A stretch of DNA of 64,000 bases from contig NZ_FOUK01000003.1 in the NCBI RefSeq assembly GCF_900114845.1, positions 310,001-374,000 on the forward strand, written 5' to 3'. The position numbers and the translations under genes were made by a program. Shown here one piece after another: positions 56,238 to 64,000 of the stretch (within the stretch, counting starts at the first letter, position 1; every line of letters starts with the position of its first letter). The stretch comes from Pimelobacter simplex (lineage in GTDB: Bacteria > Actinomycetota > Actinomycetes > Propionibacteriales > Nocardioidaceae). The notes beneath the pieces were generated by a model. It saw only the letters and a list, made by a program, of their open reading frames with translations. It made no database searches and was not told the DNA's origin.

Positions 56238-57524
56238 TCAGGCCGTGGGGCTGCTGCAACCGGTGGCAGCCACCACGGCCGCCCGCCGGTCGACCGGGAG
56301 CGGGCACGCCCGGACCACGACCTTGGCCTTCTTGCCGACCCGCTTGCCCTGCTTGAGCCGGAACCACACCGGACCGGCCGGCCCGCTGGCCCGGTTGAGG
56401 TCGACCACGCCCGAGGCCGGCATCCGGACCACGGTCAGCCGGCGCCAGCGCGCCGTCGCCGAGCGCCGGGCCTGGACGACGACGCGGGTCCCGGCCCGCG
56501 CCCGCAGCCGCAGCCGGTAGGGCTGGCCGCGCCCGGTGACCGCCGGGAGCGCGGCCACCGACAGCGGCCCGCGCCCACGGGGGCGCGCGGCGGTCGCCGT
56601 CGCCGTCGCCGAGCGGACGGCCGCGAGCAGCGTCAGGATCGTCCGGTCGAGCGGCCAGGCGAGCAGGAGCGCCGGGCCCTCGGTGGTCCGCCGGGAGGTG
56701 ACCGCCCAGATGTAGCCGACGTCCGGGCTCACCATGCCGAGGAACCACGGGCCGCCGCTGGCGCCGCCGTTGAGCGGGCACGACATCTGCGCGTCGCCGG
56801 TCTCGGGGAACGCCGTGGTGGGGCCGGCGCACTGCTGCGCCCGCTCGCCGTCGTAGGGGGCCTCGGCCGGCCACCCGATCACCCGGACGCCGTCCTCGCG
56901 CGGCGGGTAGCCCCACGCGACGGCGTTGCCCCCGACCACGTCGACGAGCTGACGCCCGCCGAGAGGTGCGACCGTCAGGACGGCCTGGTCGTGGCTGAAG
57001 TTGCCGCACTGGTTGACCCAGTCGGGCTGGGCGAGCGCGGTGACGCCCGCCCAGGCGCCATAGGGGCGCGCGCCCGCGACGTAGCCGGGCACGAACAGGA
57101 AGCGCGTGAAGTAGCGCCCCGGCCGGCAGCCGAGCAGGCCGCGGGTCGCGCCGCTGTTGACGCAGTGCCCGGCGGTGAGCACGACATTGCGCTCCGGGGT
57201 GTTGACCGCGGCCCCGGAGCACACGTAGTCGGACGCGCCGTCGGAGAAGAACAGCTTGCCGGTGCTGCGCGGCGCCACCACCGCGCGCGCCCGGGCACCA
57301 CCCGCGGCCGGACGGCGGCCGGCGACCGTGACGCCGGCGGAGCGGTCGACCGGCACGGCCGCGCGCATCCGCTGCGGCGTCCAGTAGGCCCGGACGTCGA
57401 CCGGTCCCGCGCCGCCCCCGGCGGCCGGCGCGGGCGCGGCGGCCGTCGCCCCGGGCGCGGTCGTGAGCAGGCCGGCGAGCAGCAGCCACGCCAGCGCGGC
57501 GGTCGCGCGCCTCTTCGTCGCCAT
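56238..57524 (-). CDS. Secreted trypsin-like serine protease-fold protein
   Basis: 428 aa. Signal peptide MATKRRATAALAWLLLAGLL...ATA. Chymotrypsin-fold triad: His in VLTAGHCVNS (about residue 119), Asp in SHDQAVLTV (about 181) and Ser in NGGASGGPW (about 255). Cys pairs fit disulfides around the His and Ser. A C-terminal domain of about 110 residues (from RGQPYRLRLRARAGTRVVVQ) is beta-rich. It follows hsaB on the same strand after 64 bp. No link to steroid use is apparent. Confidence 0.88.
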   Translation of the reverse strand: MATKRRATAALAWLLLAGLLTTAPGATAAAPAPAAGGGAGPVDVRAYWTPQRMRAAVPVDRSAGVTVAGRRPAAGGARARAVVAPRSTGKLFFSDGASDYVCSGAAVNTPERNVVLTAGHCVNSGATRGLLGCRPGRYFTRFLFVPGYVAGARPYGAWAGVTALAQPDWVNQCGNFSHDQAVLTVAPLGGRQLVDVVGGNAVAWGYPPREDGVRVIGWPAEAPYDGERAQQCAGPTTAFPETGDAQMSCPLNGGASGGPWFLGMVSPDVGYIWAVTSRRTTEGPALLLAWPLDRTILTLLAAVRSATATATAARPRGRGPLSVAALPAVTGRGQPYRLRLRARAGTRVVVQARRSATARWRRLTVVRMPASGVVDLNRASGPAGPVWFRLKQGKRVGKKAKVVVRACPLPVDRRAAVVAATGCSSPTA

Positions 57525-57588
57525 CGATCCCCCCAGACCGGGCCGTCGTACGTCGATCGGAGGATCAACGCGCGAGCGGCCCGCGAGG

Positions 57589-58263
57589 CTACGAAGCGGT
57601 GTTGGCGGTGTCGGTGGTGCGGTAGCGGCCCTTGAAGAAGAGCAGCGGCTCGGTGACCGCGGCCTGCGGGTCGTGCGTCTCGAGGTGCTCGACCCGGCCG
57701 ACCACGATGAAGTGGTCCCCGCCCTCGTAGACCGCGTGGATCGTGCAGTCGAGGTGGGCGAGCGTCCCCGTGATGACCGGCGAGCCGGTCGCCGCGGCGG
57801 GCGTCCAGTCGATCCCGGCGAACTTGTCGACGCCCTTGGTCGCCATCTGACCGGAGACGTGCTCCTGGTCGGCGGCGAGGATGTTGACGCAGAACCGCCC
57901 CGCGCGCTGGATGAGCGGCCAGGCCCGCGACGAGCGGGCCGGGATGAACGTGATCAGCGGCGGGTCGAGCGAGACGCTGGAGAACGACTGGCAGGTGATA
58001 CCGACCGGCTCGTCGCCGCTCATCGTCGTGACCACCGCGATGCCGGAGGCGAAGCAGCCGAGGACGTCACGGAACCGCCGAGCCGCCGCCTGGGCCTCGG
58101 GGTCGTCGTGGACCGCGACCTCCTCGCCCGGGCGGAGCTCGAAGTCGACCTCGGCATCGCCCAGCCACGACTGGATCAGCTCGGGGTGCGGCCAGGTGTC
58201 CCGGGCGTCGGAACTGATGCCGTCGGGGATCTCGCTCACGTCGCCCACGTTAGTCGCGCTCAT
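57589..58263 (-). CDS. hsaB: Flavin reductase HsaB with an N-terminal extension
   Basis: 224 aa. It supplies reduced FMN to the monooxygenase HsaA, which hydroxylates 3-HSA to the catechol 3,4-DHSA. The flavin-reductase domain begins near FRDVLGCFASGIAVVTT and includes GITCQSFSSVSLDPPLITF, RAGRFCVNIL, DKFAGIDW and EGGDHFIVVGRV. About 60 residues precede it (DVSEIPDG ... WPHPELIQSWLGDAEVDF), while mycobacterial HsaB (187 aa) starts at the domain. No internal ATG/GTG fits better, and the ATG at 58263 overlaps the hsaC stop (ATGA), so I keep the full length. Confidence 0.88.
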   Translation of the reverse strand: MSATNVGDVSEIPDGISSDARDTWPHPELIQSWLGDAEVDFELRPGEEVAVHDDPEAQAAARRFRDVLGCFASGIAVVTTMSGDEPVGITCQSFSSVSLDPPLITFIPARSSRAWPLIQRAGRFCVNILAADQEHVSGQMATKGVDKFAGIDWTPAAATGSPVITGTLAHLDCTIHAVYEGGDHFIVVGRVEHLETHDPQAAVTEPLLFFKGRYRTTDTANTAS

Positions 58264-59156
58264 TGTCCGCCGAAGTCGTGGCCCCAGTACGACACCGCCG
58301 TCGACTCGCGCGCCACCCAGCGGGCGTCGTCGACGGTCATGCCCTCGGTGCCGAACTCGACGTCGAAGCCGCCGGGCGACTTGACGTAGAACGAGATCAT
58401 CTCGTCGTTCATGTGCCGCCCGAGCGTCGCCGACAGCGGCGCCTTGTGCTTGCGGACCCGCTCCAGCGCCCGTCCGACGTGGTCGAGCTCGTCGACCTCG
58501 AGCATCACGTGCACGCACTTGCTCGGGTTGGGCATCGGCAGGAACGCCAGCGAGTGGTGGCGCGGGTTCACGCCGAGGAAGCGCAGCCAGACCTTGCTGC
58601 CCGGCTCCTTGCCGACGAACTCGCCCGGCATGCTCATCGAGTCGCGCAGCCGGAAGCCCAGCACCTCGGTGTAGAACCGGAGCGCCTCGACGTCGTCGAG
58701 CACCGGGACGACGATGTGGCCCATGCCCTGGTCGCCGGTGACGAACCTCGCGGCGTACGGCGTCACGACGGGCCGCGACTCGTAGGTGATGCCGTGGAAG
58801 AGCTCGAAGACGTTGTCCCACGGGTCGCGGAACCGGATCAGCTCCTGGACCCGGCGCTCGGCGAGCTCGTCGCGGGTGCCCTCCTCGAACTCGACGCCGG
58901 CCTTCTGCAGGTGCTCGCGGGCGGCCTGGAGCGCCTGGTGGTCGGCGAGCTCCCAGCCGGTGCAGTCGAGCTGGTCGACGTCGCTCGGGAAGACGACGAC
59001 GCGGGCGGACACGTCGTCGATGCGCCAGTACTGGTGCTCCGGGTTGGGCCCGCGGCCCGCGGCGAGGCCGAGGACCTTGCCGGCGAAGGTCTGCCAGGCG
59101 TCCAGGTCGGTGCTCGCGACCCGGATGTAGCCCATCGACCTGATGTCGATCGTCAT
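58260..59156 (-). CDS. hsaC: Extradiol catechol dioxygenase HsaC
   Basis: 298 aa (300 in mycobacteria). It cleaves ring A of 3,4-DHSA (meta cleavage) to DSHA. Two VOC repeats; the C-terminal one carries the Fe(II) ligands His in GMGHIVVPV, His in RHHSLAF and Glu in DVEFGTEG. Iron-shell residues HxxN-like RHMNDEMISFYVKSPGG are also present. Overlaps hsaD (ATGA) and hsaB (ATGA), in the conserved hsaA-D-C-B order. Confidence 0.95.
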   Translation of the reverse strand: MTIDIRSMGYIRVASTDLDAWQTFAGKVLGLAAGRGPNPEHQYWRIDDVSARVVVFPSDVDQLDCTGWELADHQALQAAREHLQKAGVEFEEGTRDELAERRVQELIRFRDPWDNVFELFHGITYESRPVVTPYAARFVTGDQGMGHIVVPVLDDVEALRFYTEVLGFRLRDSMSMPGEFVGKEPGSKVWLRFLGVNPRHHSLAFLPMPNPSKCVHVMLEVDELDHVGRALERVRKHKAPLSATLGRHMNDEMISFYVKSPGGFDVEFGTEGMTVDDARWVARESTAVSYWGHDFGGQ

Positions 59157-60040
59157 GAACGCTCCTTGTGGCGGGCGAGGAAGGCGGTGCAGATCTCGGC
59201 GAACTCGTCGGCCGCCTCGATCTGCGCCCAGTGGCCGCAGTTCGGGAAGACGTGGAGCTGGGCCTTGGGGATCTGCTTGAGCGCGACCAGGGCGCCGTCG
59301 AGCGGGTTCACCCGGTCCTCGCGGCCCCAGGTCAGCAGGGTGTGCTTGCGCAGCCGGTGCGCCTCGCGCCAGAGCATGCCGTCCTCGGCCCACTCGGGGT
59401 TCCAGAACGACGCGCCCATCGAGCGCATCGCCTCGAGCGAGCCGGGCGCCGTGGCGTCGGCGAACCGCTCCTCGACGAGCTCGTCGGTGACGAGCGCCTG
59501 GTTGACGACCATCGTCGAGATGAACGCCCGCAGCGCCTCGCGGCTGGGGTTCATGCTGAAGTCCATCAGCCGCTGGACGCCCTCGGTCGGGTCGGCGTGG
59601 AAGAGGTTGACCGACATGCCGCCGGGGCCCATCAGGACGAGCCGGCCGACGCGGTCCGGGTACTCCAGCGCGAACCGGGTCGCCGTCCCTCCGCCGAGCG
59701 AGTTGCCGAGCAGGTGGATCCGGTCGATCTCGAGCTCGTCGAGCAGCCGGACGAGGTACGACGCCGAGTGGCGGAAGTAGTTGGCCGTCACCGGCGGCTT
59801 GTCCGAGGCGCCGAAGCCCGGCTGGTCGACCAGCAGGGTCCGAAAGGTCCCGGCGAACCGCGGCAGCGCCGAGCCGAAGTTGCTCCACGCCGAGGCACCC
59901 GGGCCGCCGCCGTGCAGCAGCACGAACGGCAGGCCGCCGCCGACCTGCGACCCACCCTCCGGGCCGGCCTCGTAGTAGTTGAGCGTGATGTCGCCGGCCT
60001 TGGCCGAGCGACGGGTCGCCTCCTGGGAGAAGTCGGCCAT
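59153..60040 (-). CDS. hsaD: Meta-cleavage-product hydrolase HsaD
   Basis: 295 aa (291 in mycobacteria). It hydrolyses DSHA to HIP (DOHNAA) and 2-hydroxyhexa-2,4-dienoate. Alpha/beta-hydrolase: oxyanion loop LLHGGGPGASAWSNFG, nucleophile Ser in LGNSLGGGTA (about residue 114), Asp in WGREDRVNP and His in NCGHWAQ. Start ATG at 60040 overlaps the hsaA stop by one base (TGATG). Confidence 0.95.
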   Translation of the reverse strand: MADFSQEATRRSAKAGDITLNYYEAGPEGGSQVGGGLPFVLLHGGGPGASAWSNFGSALPRFAGTFRTLLVDQPGFGASDKPPVTANYFRHSASYLVRLLDELEIDRIHLLGNSLGGGTATRFALEYPDRVGRLVLMGPGGMSVNLFHADPTEGVQRLMDFSMNPSREALRAFISTMVVNQALVTDELVEERFADATAPGSLEAMRSMGASFWNPEWAEDGMLWREAHRLRKHTLLTWGREDRVNPLDGALVALKQIPKAQLHVFPNCGHWAQIEAADEFAEICTAFLARHKERS

Positions 60041-61227
60041 CAGTACATCCCCGGGTCGACCTTGTGGCCGAACTGCTGGGCGCCGTACATCTGCAGGGCG
60101 CGCTCGGGGTCGTTGGCCGCGTGCACCCGCCCGGCGTGGGCGTCGCGCCACGCGCGCTGCAGGTAGGTGCCCTCGGCGAGGGCACGGCCGCCGGAGGCCT
60201 CGAACAGCGCGTCGATCGCCTCGATCGCGCGGGCGGTGCCGAGCACCTGGTCGCGGCGCACGCGCAGCCGGAGCTCGAGCGGGATCTGCTCCCCCTTCGC
60301 CACGTGCGCCTGCTCCTCGCGGATGTTGCTCAGCAGCAGCGCCCAGGCCGCGTCGATCTCGGACGACGAGCGCGCGATGCGCACGGCGGCGAACGGGTCG
60401 AGCGACGCCTTCTCGCCCAGGTACGCCGCCCGCACCCGCTTCTGCTGCATCTCGACGTGCTCGGCGTACGCGCCCTTGGCCATGCCGATGATCGGCGTGG
60501 CGATGGTCGAGGTGAAGATGGAGTGGAACGGCAGCTTGTAGAGGTCGCTCGTGTTGACCGCCTGGCCCGGCCCCTTGCACTGGCCGGTCTCGCCCATCGA
60601 GAGCGTGAACTCCTCGGGGATGAAGGTCTCCTCGACGACGATGTCGTTCGAGCCGGTGCCGCGCAGGCCGACGACGTTCCAGACGTCGACGACCTGGTAC
60701 TTCTCGCGCGGGACCATGAACGTCCGGAAGTCGACGACCTGGCCCTCGGCGTTGAACACGAGCCCGCCGAGCAGCACCCACGCGCAGTGGTCCGAGCCCG
60801 ACGAGAAGCTCCACTTGCCCGAGAGCGTGAAGCCGCCCTCGGCGACGACGGCCTTGCCCGTCGGGGCGTACGACGACGAGAGCCGCACGCTCTGGTCGTC
60901 GCCCCACACGGCCTGCTGCGCCTTGTCGTCGAAGAGCGCCACCTGCCACGGGTGCACGCCGACCACGCTGGAGACCCAGCCGGTCGAGCCGTCGGCCGAG
61001 GCGATGTCGCGCACCGCGGTGTAGAACGCGACCGGGTCGGCCTCGAGGCCGCCGTACCGCTTCGGCTGGAGGAGGCGGAAGAACCCGGTCTCCTCGAGCT
61101 CCTTGATCGAGGCGTCCGGGATCACCCGGAGGCGGTCGCCCTCCTCGGCCCGCTCGCGGAAGGTGGGCAGCAGGTCGCGCACGCCCGCGAGGACGGCGGC
61201 TACCTCGGGAGTGAAGTCCTGGTTCAT
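60040..61227 (-). CDS. hsaA: 3-HSA monooxygenase, oxygenase component HsaA
   Basis: 395 aa (394 in mycobacteria). Two-component flavin monooxygenase with an acyl-CoA-dehydrogenase fold; uses reduced flavin from HsaB to hydroxylate 3-HSA. FFRLLQPKRYGGLEADP, DGSTGWVSSVVGVHPWQ, LSGKWSFSSGSDHCAWVLLGG and VVGLRGTGSNDIVVEE are family marks. AGGAG 5 nt before the ATG at 61227 sets the start. First gene of hsaADCB; KstR box 39 nt upstream. The longer frame upstream runs through the operator and is rejected. Confidence 0.95.
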   Translation of the reverse strand: MNQDFTPEVAAVLAGVRDLLPTFRERAEEGDRLRVIPDASIKELEETGFFRLLQPKRYGGLEADPVAFYTAVRDIASADGSTGWVSSVVGVHPWQVALFDDKAQQAVWGDDQSVRLSSSYAPTGKAVVAEGGFTLSGKWSFSSGSDHCAWVLLGGLVFNAEGQVVDFRTFMVPREKYQVVDVWNVVGLRGTGSNDIVVEETFIPEEFTLSMGETGQCKGPGQAVNTSDLYKLPFHSIFTSTIATPIIGMAKGAYAEHVEMQQKRVRAAYLGEKASLDPFAAVRIARSSSEIDAAWALLLSNIREEQAHVAKGEQIPLELRLRVRRDQVLGTARAIEAIDALFEASGGRALAEGTYLQRAWRDAHAGRVHAANDPERALQMYGAQQFGHKVDPGMY

Positions 61228-61266
61228 GGGAGCTCCTGTGTCTGCGACAGAGTGTGTGTCCAATAG

Positions 61267-61280
61267 TAGAACACGTTCTA
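61267..61280. promoter_or_regulatory. KstR operator for hsaADCB
   Basis: TAGAACACGTTCTA fits TnnAACnnGTTnnA with palindromic outer bases, 39 nt upstream of the hsaA ATG. Confidence 0.9.
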
Positions 61281-61309
61281 GTTTTGGCAAGTCGGGATCG
61301 CCGCTGAGC

Positions 61310-61341
61310 GGGAGTTTCACCGCCTAGGCGGTGAAACTGCC
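61310..61341. repeat. CCTAGG-centred palindrome, copy 3 (after hsaF)
   Basis: The 26-bp core AGTTTCACCGCCT and its complement (61313-61338) is identical to the copies at 36256 and 37421. One flanking pair is mismatched. It lies 3 nt past the hsaF stop and before the hsaA promoter, suggesting it terminates the hsaEGF mRNA. Confidence 0.92.
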
Positions 61342-61344
61342 ACG

Positions 61345-62445
61345 TCAGACGCCCGCACCCGCCCGCGCCCTCAGCTGCAGCGCGATGTCGATCAGCTGGT
61401 CCTCCTGGCCACCGATCAGCTTGCGCCGCCCGGCCTCCAGCAGGATCTGCGCCCCGCTCACCCCGTACCGCTCGGCGGCGTTGCCGGCGTGCTTGAGGAA
61501 CGAGGAGTAGACGCCGGCGTAGCCCATCATCAGCGTCATCCGGTCGAGCTGGCACTCCTCGGGCATGGCCGGCTTGATGACGTCCTCGGAGGCGTCGACG
61601 ATCTTGAGGAAGTCGACGCCGGTGGTCCAGCCCAGCTTGTCGCACACGCCGATGAACGCCTCGAGCGGCGTGTTGCCGGCGCCCGCGCCGAAGCGGCGCA
61701 CCGAGCCGTCGATCTGGGTCGCGCCCGCGCGGGCCGCGATCACCGTGTTGGCGACGCCGAGGCCGAGGTTCTCGTGGCCGTGGAAGCCGACGTCGGCCTG
61801 GCTCCCGATCTCGGCGACGACGGCGGCGACCCGGTCGGCGGTCTGCTCCATGATGAGCGCGCCGGCGGAATCGACGACGTAGACGCACTGGCAGCCGGCG
61901 TCGACCATGATCCGGGCCTGCTGCGCGAGCACCTCAGGCGGCTGGGTGTGGCTCATCATGAGGAAGCCGACCGTCTCGAGGCCGAGCTCACGGGCCAGCC
62001 CGAAGTGCTGGATCGAGACGTCGGCCTCGGTGCAGTGGGTGGCGATCCGGCAGATCTGGCCGCCGTTGTCCTGGGCGGCGCGGATGTCGTCCTTGGTGCC
62101 GACGCCGGGGAGCATCAGGAAGGCGATCTTGGCCCGCTTCGCCGTCGCGGCGGCGATCCGGATCAGCTCCTGCTCGGGCGTGCGCGAGAACCCGTAGTTG
62201 AACGACGAGCCGCCCAGGCCGTCGCCGTGGGTCACCTCGATCACCGGGATGCCGGACTCGTCGAGCGCGCGGACGACGTCCTCGACCTCCTGGGCCGTGA
62301 ACTGGTGGCGCTTGTGGTGCGAGCCGTCGCGCAGGCAGGTGTCGGTGAGGCGCAGGTCGAGCGTCCCGAACGGCTCGTCGCCGTGGGTGCCGGACCAGGT
62401 GCGGGTGAGTGCGTCGGCCCGGTGGTCGAGCTTGTCGAGACCCAT
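61345..62445 (-). CDS. hsaF: 4-hydroxy-2-oxoacid aldolase HsaF
   Basis: 366 aa. It splits 4-hydroxy-2-oxohexanoate to pyruvate and propanal, which channels to Hsa[20 protein letters not shown] (catalytic Arg/Asp/His), [51 protein letters not shown] and [14 protein letters not shown] (metal His pair) match the family. The first about 25 residues ([17 protein letters not shown]...) are extra compared with mycobacterial HsaF (346 aa). The start of this extension is encoded by the dispersed repeat at 62423-62442. One base separates it from the hsaG stop. Confidence 0.93.
   Translation of the reverse strand: MGLDKLDHRADALTRTWSGTHGDEPFGTLDLRLTDTCLRDGSHHKRHQFTAQEVEDVVRALDESGIPVIEVTHGDGLGGSSFNYGFSRTPEQELIRIAAATAKRAKIAFLMLPGVGTKDDIRAAQDNGGQICRIATHCTEADVSIQHFGLARELGLETVGFLMMSHTQPPEVLAQQARIMVDAGCQCVYVVDSAGALIMEQTADRVAAVVAEIGSQADVGFHGHENLGLGVANTVIAARAGATQIDGSVRRFGAGAGNTPLEAFIGVCDKLGWTTGVDFLKIVDASEDVIKPAMPEECQLDRMTLMMGYAGVYSSFLKHAGNAAERYGVSGAQILLEAGRRKLIGGQEDQLIDIALQLRARAGAGV
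62423..62442. repeat. Dispersed GTCGA-type element at the hsaF start
   Basis: TGGTCGAGCTTGTCGAGACC is the exact reverse complement of 23106-23125 in the DUF35 gene. Read on the minus strand it encodes GLDKLD(H), directly after the hsaF start Met. Confidence 0.9.
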
Positions 62446-62446
62446 G

Positions 62447-63349
62447 TCAGTTGCCCTTCTCGATCAGGTGCCGGGCGATGTTCTCGCCGACCTGCGCGGC
62501 CGCGGCGGTCATGATGTCGAGGTTCCCCGAGTACGGCGGCAGGTAGTCGCCCGCCCCCTCGACCTCGACGAAGATCGAGACCCGGCGCATCCCGCGGGTG
62601 AAGTCCGAGGGCCCGTCGAACTGGGGCTCCTGGAGCAGCCGGTAGCCCGGCACGTACTGCTGGACGGCCTGCTCCATGAGGTGCACGGACTCGGCGATCG
62701 CGTCGGTGTCGGCGTCCGGGTCGACGGCGCAGAAGATCGTGTCGCGCATGATCATCGGTGGGTCGGCCGGGTTGAGGATGATGATCGCCTTGCCCTTCGC
62801 GGCGCCACCGATCGTCTCGACGCCCGCCGCGGTGGTACGCGTGAACTCGTCGATGTTGGCGCGCGTGCCCGGCCCGGCGCTGACGCTGGAGACGGACGCG
62901 ACGATCTCGGCGTACGACACCGGGGTGACCCGGGAGACCGCGTTGACCATGGGGATCGTGGCCTGGCCGCCGCAGGTGATCATGTTGACGTTGAGCGCGC
63001 CGACGTGCTCGGTGCCGTTGACCGGCGGGATGACGGCGGGCCCGACCGCGGCCGGGGTCAGGTCGATCGCGCGGATGCCGGCCTCGGCGTAGCGCGGCGC
63101 GTACTCGCGGTGCACGTAGGCGGAGGTCGCCTCGAAGAGCAGGTCGGGCAGCTCGTCCTGCTTGAGCAGCCAGTCGACGCCCTCGTGGCTGACGGCGAGC
63201 CCGTGGTCGGCGGCGATCCGCAGGCCCTCGCTCGACGGGTCGACGCCGATCATCCAGCGCGGCTCGACGACGTCGCTGCGCCGGAGCTTGAAGAGCAGGT
63301 CGGTGCCGATGTTGCCGGGCCCGACGATCGCGGCGGTCAGCTTGCTCAT
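62447..63349 (-). CDS. hsaG: Acylating propanal/acetaldehyde dehydrogenase HsaG
   Basis: 300 aa (303 in mycobacteria). It oxidises propanal to propionyl-CoA using NAD+ and CoA, in complex with Hsa[20 protein letters not shown] (Rossmann), [15 protein letters not shown] (catalytic Cys) and [18 protein letters not shown] are diagnostic. Two bases lie between its ATG (63349) and the hsaE stop. Confidence 0.95.
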   Translation of the reverse strand: MSKLTAAIVGPGNIGTDLLFKLRRSDVVEPRWMIGVDPSSEGLRIAADHGLAVSHEGVDWLLKQDELPDLLFEATSAYVHREYAPRYAEAGIRAIDLTPAAVGPAVIPPVNGTEHVGALNVNMITCGGQATIPMVNAVSRVTPVSYAEIVASVSSVSAGPGTRANIDEFTRTTAAGVETIGGAAKGKAIIILNPADPPMIMRDTIFCAVDPDADTDAIAESVHLMEQAVQQYVPGYRLLQEPQFDGPSDFTRGMRRVSIFVEVEGAGDYLPPYSGNLDIMTAAAAQVGENIARHLIEKGN

Positions 63350-63350
63350 C

Positions 63351-64000
63351 TCACTCCTCGAAGGTGACGGTCAGCGGCGCGAAGCCGCTGATGGACGCCG
63401 TGACGCGGTCGCCCGCGGCGAACGGCACGAACGGGCCCAGGGCCCCGGACAGGATCAGGTGGCCGGCGCGCAGCGGGTCGCCGAAGCGGTGCGCCTGGAC
63501 GGCGAGCCAGCGCAGCGCCTCGAGCGGGTCGCCGAGGCAGGCGGCGCCGGTGCCGGCCGAGCGCTCCTCGCCGTTGATCGTCAGCGACATGACGACGTCG
63601 CGGGGCTCGATCCCGCTGAGCGGGAGTCCGTCACGGCCGACCACGAACAGCCCGCTGGAGGCGTTGTCGGCGACCGTGTCGGTGAACGTGATGTCCCAGC
63701 CCTCGATGCGCGAGTCGACGATCTCGAGTGCCGGCAGCGCGACGTCGACCGCCGCCCGGACCAGCTCGAGGGTGATCTCGTCCTCGCTCGCCGGCGCGAG
63801 GTCGGCGCCGAGCCGGAAGGCGACCTCCGCCTCGACCCGCGGCTGGACCAGCGTCCGCATCGAGACCGGTGCGCCAGCGGCGCCGTCGCTGACGTCCATG
63901 TCGCTCAGCAGGTAGCCGAAGTCGGGCTGGTCGACGCCGAGCTGGCGCTGCACGGCCTCGGAGGTGGCCCCGATCTTGCGGCCCACCACCCGCGCTCCGC
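63351..64000 (-). CDS. hsaE: 2-hydroxyhexa-2,4-dienoate hydratase HsaE (5' truncated at window edge)
   Basis: The last 215 codons of a hydratase of about 260 aa; the start is beyond base 64000. The frame is open to the edge ([12 protein letters not shown]). It adds water to 2-hydroxyhexa-2,4-dienoate, giving 4-hydroxy-2-oxohexanoate for HsaF. Family marks: [39 protein letters not shown] (metal Glu), [27 protein letters not shown]. Order hsaE-hsaG-hsaF is the same as Rv3536c-Rv3534c. Its promoter lies outside the window. Confidence 0.94.
   Translation of the reverse strand, partial: GARVVGRKIGATSEAVQRQLGVDQPDFGYLLSDMDVSDGAAGAPVSMRTLVQPRVEAEVAFRLGADLAPASEDEITLELVRAAVDVALPALEIVDSRIEGWDITFTDTVADNASSGLFVVGRDGLPLSGIEPRDVVMSLTINGEERSAGTGAACLGDPLEALRWLAVQAHRFGDPLRAGHLILSGALGPFVPFAAGDRVTASISGFAPLTVTFEE

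Overview
This 64 kb window is high-GC actinobacterial DNA. Signs of this are the G/C-rich third codon positions, frequent GTG starts, many start codons without a Shine-Dalgarno sequence but with a TAnnnT hexamer 6-7 nt upstream (leaderless style), and a gene set matching the mycobacterial/rhodococcal steroid regulons. The overall character resembles Nocardioidaceae (Nocardioides-like), but that is an impression, not a measurement. No rRNA, tRNA, CRISPR array, insertion sequence or prophage was seen.

The dominant theme is aerobic steroid catabolism. Eight sites fit the KstR operator pattern TnnAACnnGTTnnA (one with a single mismatch) and two fit the KstR2-type operator ACCAAGCA-aa-TGCTTGGT. 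Side-chain and early ring genes: kshB, a small Cys gene and kshA (603-3192), fadE26-fadE27-fadD17 (3265-7003), fadD19 with an unusual downstream module (7000-12795), echA19 (12843-13655), a fadD8-like ligase (18885-20483), an Rv3520c-like F420 oxidoreductase and the DUF35/ltp4/ltp3 set (21523-25857), cyp125 and fadA5 (33663-36217). Ring A/B genes: hsaADCB (57589-61227) and hsaEGF (61345 to the right edge, hsaE truncated). Ring C/D (HIP) genes under KstR2-like sites: two SDRs, echA20, ipdA, ipdB, ipdC (37458-42623) and fadA6, ipdF, fadE30 | fadE31, fadE32, fadE33 (49809-56231).

Ordinary or accessory blocks lie between the catabolic blocks. They are: a formamide-utilisation locus (fmdA, fmdB, amiS, MarR, cytoplasmic AmiC-like sensor; 15037-18877); a methionine aminopeptidase, an MFS transporter and a YbdK-type ligase (26601-30753); a PepSY protein / histidine kinase / OmpR-type regulator operon (30961-33589); small regulatory or hypothetical genes including a PilZ protein (42674-46138); an ABC exporter with a NarL-type two-component system (46230-49721); and a secreted trypsin-like protein (56238-57524).

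Several structures are not explained by the genes. A 32-bp palindrome centred on CCTAGG occurs three times just after stop codons. A dispersed GGTCGAGCnTGTCGAGACC element has been absorbed into three steroid coding sequences. A near-perfect 26-bp inverted repeat sits inside the MFS gene. TTCAG-n6-TTCAG pairs precede both ends of the PepSY two-component operon. A five-gene module translationally coupled to fadD19 (flavin oxidoreductase, active-site-degenerate SDR, secreted LVIVD-repeat protein, Cys-type hydrolase) is the best candidate for a new steroid-catabolic function. fadD3, kstR, kstR2, kstD, the chsE1-E2/chsH/ltp2 set and mce4 are not in this window. No gene-free stretch exceeds 300 bases.
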